From Catonia carolina (lineage: Eukaryota > Arthropoda > Insecta > Hemiptera > Achilidae): a DNA stretch of 64,000 nt. The number at the start of each line of letters is the position of its first letter. Positions within the stretch are counted from its first letter, which is position 1. The DNA lies in the NCBI GenBank assembly GCA_035578175.1, contig JAQMRL010000003.1, positions 102,536,969 to 102,600,968 on the forward strand, given 5' to 3'. The translations under genes and the position numbers were made by a program. Below, one piece after another: positions 58,480 to 64,000 of the stretch. The notes beneath the pieces are model-generated. The model was not told the DNA's origin, made no database searches, and saw only the letters and a program-made list of their open reading frames with translations.

Positions 58480-59490
58480 CCGTTAACTTTGTGTTTTATC
58501 TAGCATCACTTCCATGTTGTCTTTTCCGGCATTAATTATCCATTTCTGCATTTCATTCTTAAATTTAATTTCATTCTGTTTAATTATGTGTTTAGTTATA
58601 GTGATATTACTTGATATTAGATAATGATAAATATTCGGAACGAAAATGAAATGTTTTAAAAATTGAAATTTATTAAAAATATATAATAGTATAAAAGATT
58701 TAAAGAAAGGAAACAAAGGTAATTTATTTGAATTGCGTGTAGTTTTTATTGGAGATAAAATAAAACTGAATCGACAAAGTTATATATAGGAGATATACAT
58801 TAAAGAAAAAGAAGATTATTTGAATTGACATGGTCGGTCGTTCATGAAATATCTCCCAAGGGGTGGACAGATGTGTGAATAAGTACAGAAAGGGTGGTGG
58901 CCTCGGTTGGACGCAGGTAGAGGAGACGGCAGTGGTAAGTTTCATCTCACGTCAGCTTAGTAGTTAATTGAAAGGTGGCCTATCCTGTAAGGCCAATCAA
59001 CAGATCGATAAGGCCTACTTCTAACCCGGTTTTGATCCGTTATCAAGCTATCTATATATATTGTAGATAGATATGAAGCTTTGTTGTTACTACAGTTACT
59101 GGACCGAGTTTCTCTACTCCCTTGAGGCGGGAAGTCTCTTACTGAATTGCCCTCCGACTGCCACTTCAATTATCAACGACAGTATCAGGTAGATAGAATC
59201 AACTGATGAGAGACGAGTGACGTCTGACATTTCATTCTTTTCTATATATACGTCTGTCTTTCTTACACATACACACTTGTATACTGGGAGATTCAAAAGT
59301 GTATCAAACCCGAAAAAATTTTCAGCTGATAAAAAATTGGGAAAACGTGATAAGAAGTTATAGTGGTTAATTAAAAAATTAGCTACATCCGGAAAAATAC
59401 GAATATTGAAGTATTTGGAAACCGTGTCCAATAGAGATCGCTCTAGTAGCTTTTTTGAGAGTTTGTTACGGCTCTGATCGTCTCTCGCAT
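58480..59490. other. gene-free DNA
   Basis: A 139-codon minus frame (59114-59533) is open but has no recognised domain. It runs into the hAT MITE, so it is probably fortuitous. Confidence 0.35.
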
Positions 59491-59499
59491 CCCATATAC

Positions 59500-59885
59500 C
59501 AGCGGTTATCAAACATTTTTGGTAGAGTTCCACATAATATGTCTTGATATTTACGTATCACCAGTGGTACTGTCTCAAAATAATTTTAGAAAGTCCCTCC
59601 AACGTGAGAGATGTCATTCCTCGGGAATTTAGGGCTCGCAACCACAGAGCGTTCATTGAATTAGCTGTTTTTTTCTCTAGAAAGAATGAATGGAAAAATG
59701 ATTCGTACAGGCTGTGTATAACGTGTAAATCTCACAATCACGCATGATTTTGGGTTTCTCCTTTTCTTGTTAATAAATGATCAGAAAGATATAAAACGAA
59801 ATCAATTAAACGCAAACACTCACGTACCACCGGCCACAATCCCACGACTACCAGTGGTACCCGTACCATAGTTTGAGAACCGCTG
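59500..59885. mobile_element. hAT-type MITE, 386 bp, with 8-bp target duplication
   Basis: The ends CAGCGGTTATCAAAC and (inverted) CAGCGGTTCTCAAAC differ at one base. CCATATAC lies directly outside each end (59492-59499, 59886-59893), the 8-bp duplication expected of hAT. The CAGNGGTTCTCAAAC terminus is typical of Charlie-like hAT elements. There is no transposase coding, so it depends on a partner. Confidence 0.9.
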
Positions 59886-59893
59886 CCATATAC

Positions 59894-61950
59894 CACCTCT
59901 TTCCATCCATCCGATCCTTGTCAATCAAATTCCTAGCGTACGTCACGCCACACTTGACCACACCATGCTTCCGAAGGCCTACACGTCTTCTATGCGCTGC
60001 TGGATTCCAATTAGTTTATTTTTGGTCATCTTTCAGTCTCCATCCTTTGTTCATGTCCACCATTTCAGACGTTTTTCTCAATTTTCTTTTTGCCGTCTTC
60101 ACTTACCAAATGGTATCAACCGTTTATAAGGTCCTCACCTGGGGTCACAAACGAAAATGGTTAACGGTCTTGACGGCTAAAAGGGCGGAAGAGCGTAAGG
60201 GAGTTAATCCCGAAAAGAAAATAATGGTTACCAGTGCTCTTTGAACCGTGGTGAAGTGGCCTCTACAGAAATGCCGCTGGTCCTCCAGGTTGGAGATTTA
60301 AACGATGGGTCTGCAAACTGCCTTTTATATAAACTCAAGCACGCCAAAATCCGAATGATTTACTCTGGAATAGGATTGTTATCACGGCAAAATTTGACAA
60401 GCAAAGTTTTTTTATGTTGCATCTATAATACACGACAATTTCCTTGCGAATATCTTTGATGGTGAGCTAATAAAGGAAAAGAATGGGTACTAAAAGAAAA
60501 TCGTGGTTGCAGTGGAGAGGCAAAAGCTTTGAAATGTGAAACCTTGTAGGAAAATTTATTGATTACTTAATTTCAAGTTGTCGGCTTTTTAGTGTTTGCG
60601 TAACAACTGATGATCAGCCGACTGATTTACTGTATTAGATAAAGCAGTACCTACTTTTAAAAGAGTTACCCTGATTGGATCCAAATAACCTGTTGCGGTC
60701 TTTGGTTATTGAATTTCAATTTATGATATAATATCAGGATTGAAGGTTCTAAGTCTGTTTAGTGTTCGACCTGGGATGGTTAACATGCATCTAACAGTTC
60801 ACTTTATATCAGTATTTAAGTTAATGACAAAGAGACTTAAAATAGAAACTTATATGTTTTGATAAAGCCCCAATGGAAACTCTAGTTACCCAGAACCCAG
60901 TGGTACACAGTTTATTATTGGTAACGATACAAGAAGAAGAAAACAGTGACAAAGAAATGAATTTGGTAAGATTTACAGATCGAAGTTGGTAGGGAGTTAA
61001 GGTTAATTCAATTCTCTAAGTTTTGATTGTAGCCAATTATTTTGTTGGTGCTTGAGCATACCCAAATTCTTCAGTACTAAAAAATTTCTTTTGACGTTTT
61101 GCGATTTACGAGGGAGGTTGGTGATCAAGTAAATTTAGGATGGATTTGAGGATGGTCAAGTAAATTTAGTATTGGACCTATTGACCTTGAATAAGTCATT
61201 ATAATCAGAAAATTCTTAAATTACCTCAAGGTTTTTAACTGGTATACATCGTTATTCTTCTCCTAAATATGTTTGCATAATTTGAAACCGCTCGCTGGAT
61301 TTTGATATACATTTTGGAATGGGATTTATACGACGATACATGACTGTAAAGTTTTATTTTGCTATCTGATACCGGTTTAAAGTTAGTTGGAGATATGAAT
61401 TTTTGAATCACCCTGTGTATTTCATAATGGGAAAATTACTCATCTTACCCATCATCAAAATGAACAATCCCTGAGGTACAACTCACTATTATTGCCATAG
61501 TTTCCTTATATCAGGAAAATGTATTTATACATTAAAATGATAATTCTCATAAACTTTATGACCAGAGTAATATTGTTAATAACTCCCAATCGAATTGAAT
61601 TTAAATTTTTGAATAATTTTATTTAATTTGAAAAATATATTCTGGATTTTTAATTACTTATAATTTTAGTTGGTTTTTAGAGTAATTGAATTTTTTACAA
61701 AGTTCCAGATTTTAATTTGAAATAATATTATAATTTAGAAATCGGAATTATGTTTATACATCATAGTTTTTAGGTTTAAAACTCACATAAAAGTACAATA
61801 GAAAATATTTCTGAGAGAGCAACAAAATACTTGCCAAATGATACTGAAAACACAAAACGTACATAAATGACAAATAAACAGAGGTAAATAAAACGACAAA
61901 ATCAGGAGGCTCGTTACACATTAGAAAAATATGTATAATATTTTATATAT
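59894..61950. other. 2-kb gene-free DNA
   Basis: The segment 59890-60250 is GC-richer and open for 123 codons on the plus strand, but no motif was recognised; it may be an old repeat. The rest is AT-rich. Confidence 0.4.
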
Positions 61951-61965
61951 GCCGGCCTTTTGGTA

Positions 61966-62901
61966 TACGAGGTGTGGCTATTAAATAACGAGACTGACGT
62001 AAAAAGTTTTATCCTTGTATTCTTTGCGTAATCACTTATTATCACCTTCAATATACACTCCTTCTCTATCCCTATAATGCTCCATGCGAATTTTCCGTTG
62101 TTAAAAACAGTGTTGGAAGTCATATTCTGTCAACTCCTGCAGGACAGGTGCCGCTTTCTCTTTTACAGCTTCCACAGACCCAATCTTTCCCCTTTAAATG
62201 TAGATTTCACCTTACGGAACAGGTAGAAGTCACATAGTGCAAGATCTGGTGAATAAAGTAGGTGTTCTAACACTGAGATGTTGTACTTGGCTAGGAACCT
62301 CTTGACAGATAACGCGGAATGAGCTGGCGCATTGTCTTGGTGGAGAACCCATGATTTGTCCTTCCACGTTTCGGAGCGATTTTCCTTACTCTTTGACGTA
62401 GTTTAGAAAGTACCTCAAGGTAGTAATATTGATTAATTGTTTGACATTCTGGATCCCAGTGAAGGTACACAATCCCTTGGATATAAAAAAAAACAATCAT
62501 CATTGCTTCAACTTGCTCATTCGAGCTTTTTTGGCTCTCGGTGAAGTTCGGCTCTTCCAGTGCATGGATTGGCGCTTCGTTTCCGGATCATAAGTAAAAA
62601 ACCACGTTTCATCACATGTTATTATCGTTTCCAAAAAATTTGGGTCATTTTTAATCGCGTACAAAGTGTCAGTACAAACATTTTTGCGAGCTTCATTTCA
62701 AACATTTTTGAGCGGCACGTGTCCTGAAGTAGCTGACAGAAGATGACTTCCAGCACTGTTTCTAATAATGGAAAATGCACACGGAGCGTTGTAGGGATAG
62801 AGAGGAGTGTATATTGAAGGTGACAATAAGCGATTATGTACAAAATAAAAATAAATGTTTTTTACAACGTCAGTCTCGTTATTTAATAGCCACACCTCGT
62901 A
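61966..62901. mobile_element. mariner element, 936 bp, long inverted arms
   Basis: Perfect 35-bp terminal inverted repeats (61966-62000, 62867-62901) begin TACGAGGTGTGGCTATTAAA, with TA outside each end (61964-61965, 62902-62903). Similarity between the two ends continues inward for about 190 bp (61966-62155 against 62712-62901) at lower identity. Both arms encode the transposase C-terminus: ECILKVIISDY from the left arm on the minus strand and ECILKVTISDY from the right arm on the plus strand. The N-terminal third of the gene is missing. Defective, but with intact ends that a trans-acting transposase could use. Confidence 0.9.
62165..62660 (-). pseudogene. mariner transposase catalytic-domain remnant
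   Basis: Reading the minus strand through frameshifts: ITCDETWFFTYDPETKRQSM (first catalytic Asp), IQGIVYLHWDPECQTINQ, YYYLEVLSKLRQRVRK, WVLHQDNAPAH (second Asp), LAKYNISVLEHLLYSPDL and LCDFYLFRKVK (third Asp). This is the DD34D order of mariner proteins. The longest single open frame is 70 codons (62291-62503). At least two frameshifts and the missing N-terminal DNA-binding domain make it non-functional. Confidence 0.88.
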
Positions 62902-63260
62902 TAGTGGTCAGCGCTCCTGGCTTCTATACTTTGGTCCCGGGTTCGACTGTCGGTTAGGTCTGGTATTTCTTCACTTCTATTACCTCATACCTACGCACAA
63001 GTGATTCATATGAAGGTACCAATACTTTGTAAGTCACTTAGGATTTCAAAATTGTACTATAGTTTTAATTAGGGACTTTCAAAACGTGAGATAGTGCTTA
63101 AAAATAATATTAATTAATAGATTATATTGTGTATTTCTTAGTTCACCGTTGCCCTTTAATGCAAACTAATTTTCATTGTCAGTAGGGCTTCGCTTTAGTA
63201 ATTGTACACATCAAATTGTTCAGACTGTAATATTTTCAAGTATTAACCTTGGTTTTTACC

Positions 63261-63629
63261 ATAACAGGCAGGTGGAGTGTAAAATTATTTGCACTCAACC
63301 TGCTAGTTCCAGGGCTACAAAAAATTGATCTTTTTTTTATCCCATGGTCAGCCAATTATGTGACCGAAACATTGAAAAACAGAAGAGATGTAAAATACTC
63401 TAGTCGGAGTTCTCTCCTCTAAGAGTAATGAATTCAGTATACAGACAGACCCTGTGGTGAATGAAGTATCATTTACAGGGTGGAAAGTAGATCCTTTTCA
63501 GAGGGCCTACATGTGGATTAGCATATTTTCCACTCAGTGAGGAAGGAATTGGTAAACCATCTCACTTTTCGTTTTATTTAGAAAAGTATCTAGAGTTTAA
63601 AACCAGCCTTTCGGCTGATAATCTAAACA
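63261..63629 (+). repeat. family B repeat, copy B4
   Basis: Starts ATAACAGGCAGGTGGAGTG and ends CTTTCGGCTGATAATCTAAA. The 5' hairpin is GCAGGTGGAGTG / CACTCAACCTGC (63268-63303). It has the same block order as B2. Confidence 0.75.
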
Positions 63630-64000
63630 ATAATCGTGGTTAGCCTTAATTATCATAAATTCCTTTTAGTAACCTTTCTTTTCGTGTTCACATACTAATT
63701 GAATTTATTATCTTTTATTACCTTTAAAACGTTCTTGTTCCTCGGCCTTTTATTTTTTCTTTTCCCCTAGCATCTTACTATTGAAAATTTTCACTATTGG
63801 TTTTTTAAAACGTAAAATATATTTTTCAAAAAGGATAGAATCTGCATTTGAATTGAACTAAAATAGTTCCGTTATGTTGAGGTGTAAATTTACGAAATGA
63901 ATGTTAAAATTGTATGAATTTTGACGAAATATTGCTAGTTAAATTTTGTAACACTTCCTTTTACCCTGGAAATATTCCTGCATCAAAATTTATTACGCAG
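63630..64000. other. gene-free DNA to the window edge
   Basis: AT-rich; nothing recognised. Confidence 0.4.

Larger units (their letters stand above)
61951..63050 (+). repeat. tRNA-derived SINE (family E), split by mariner
   Basis: GCCGGCCTTTTGGTA (61951-61965) and, after the mariner, GTGGTCAGCGCTCCTGGC (from 62904) join into an A box. A B box, CCCGGGTTCGACTGTCGG, follows at about 62937, then GTTAGGTCTGGTATTTCTTC. The layout matches the SINE at 52410-52547. The 3' end is uncertain. Confidence 0.7.

Noticed and set aside
59114..59533. 139-codon minus ORF
   Set aside because: It begins inside the hAT MITE and crosses its boundary, so it is not an ancestral gene.
59890..60250. GC-richer open stretch as a LINE tail
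   Set aside because: The minus-strand reading gave no RRRRGRP-type or polymerase motif.

Overview
This is AT-rich eukaryotic DNA, almost certainly from an insect. The evidence is the repeat content: an intact Jockey-clade LINE, several mariner/Tc1, pogo/Tigger and hAT relics, tRNA-derived SINEs, and no bacterial-style genes. A hemipteran or related insect is possible, but the sequence does not settle it. No complete host gene is visible. The only two long open reading frames (435 and 896 codons, minus strand, 32.3-36.3 kb) belong to one retrotransposon. The window looks intergenic or lies inside a very long intron. The single stretch that might be a host exon, or a recursive-splicing site, is the 81-nt segment at 17629-17709.

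Layout. 0.25-6.5 kb: a solo-LTR-like repeat, two degraded LINE 3' ends, a tRNA-like SINE relic and short tandem repeats. 7.1-13.3 kb: nested transposons. A high-copy ~0.95-kb repeat (called family A here) is split by a 3,027-bp terminal-inverted-repeat element of unassigned superfamily. That element contains a 643-bp foldback Tc1/mariner element and a SINE. A pogo/Tigger-like element with a Jockey fragment inside it follows. 14-20 kb: a LINE relic, the candidate exon/recursive splice site, and a retroposon-like repeat holding a second family A copy bracketed by near-identical 172-bp direct repeats. 25.5-26.9 kb: a pogo-like element with 27-bp inverted repeats and a DNA-binding-domain remnant. 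32.1-36.5 kb: a complete Jockey element with 12-bp target-site duplications. 37.5-40 kb: two inverted copies of a TTAA-flanked element. 41-52 kb: a 256-bp MITE, more family A copies, LINE fragments, a Tigger-like remnant and a 3' fragment of a second repeat (family B). 52-59 kb: a SINE inside family A, two more solo-LTR-like repeats and more family B. 59.5-63.6 kb: a hAT MITE with 8-bp duplication, and a 936-bp mariner inserted into the promoter box of a SINE.

How the parts relate. Nothing here is an operon or pathway; the window records successive insertions. The youngest-looking events are the Jockey insertion (both ORFs open, poly-A tail, perfect duplication), the foldback element at 8.15 kb (224-bp arms with about two mismatches) and the 172-bp duplication at 18.5/19.7 kb. 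The most unusual pattern is that two different mariner/Tc1-type elements independently show the same build: the 5' half is gone and replaced by an inverted copy of the 3' end. Coordinates, inverted repeats and target duplications were read by eye. Family names rest on recognised motifs, not on any search.
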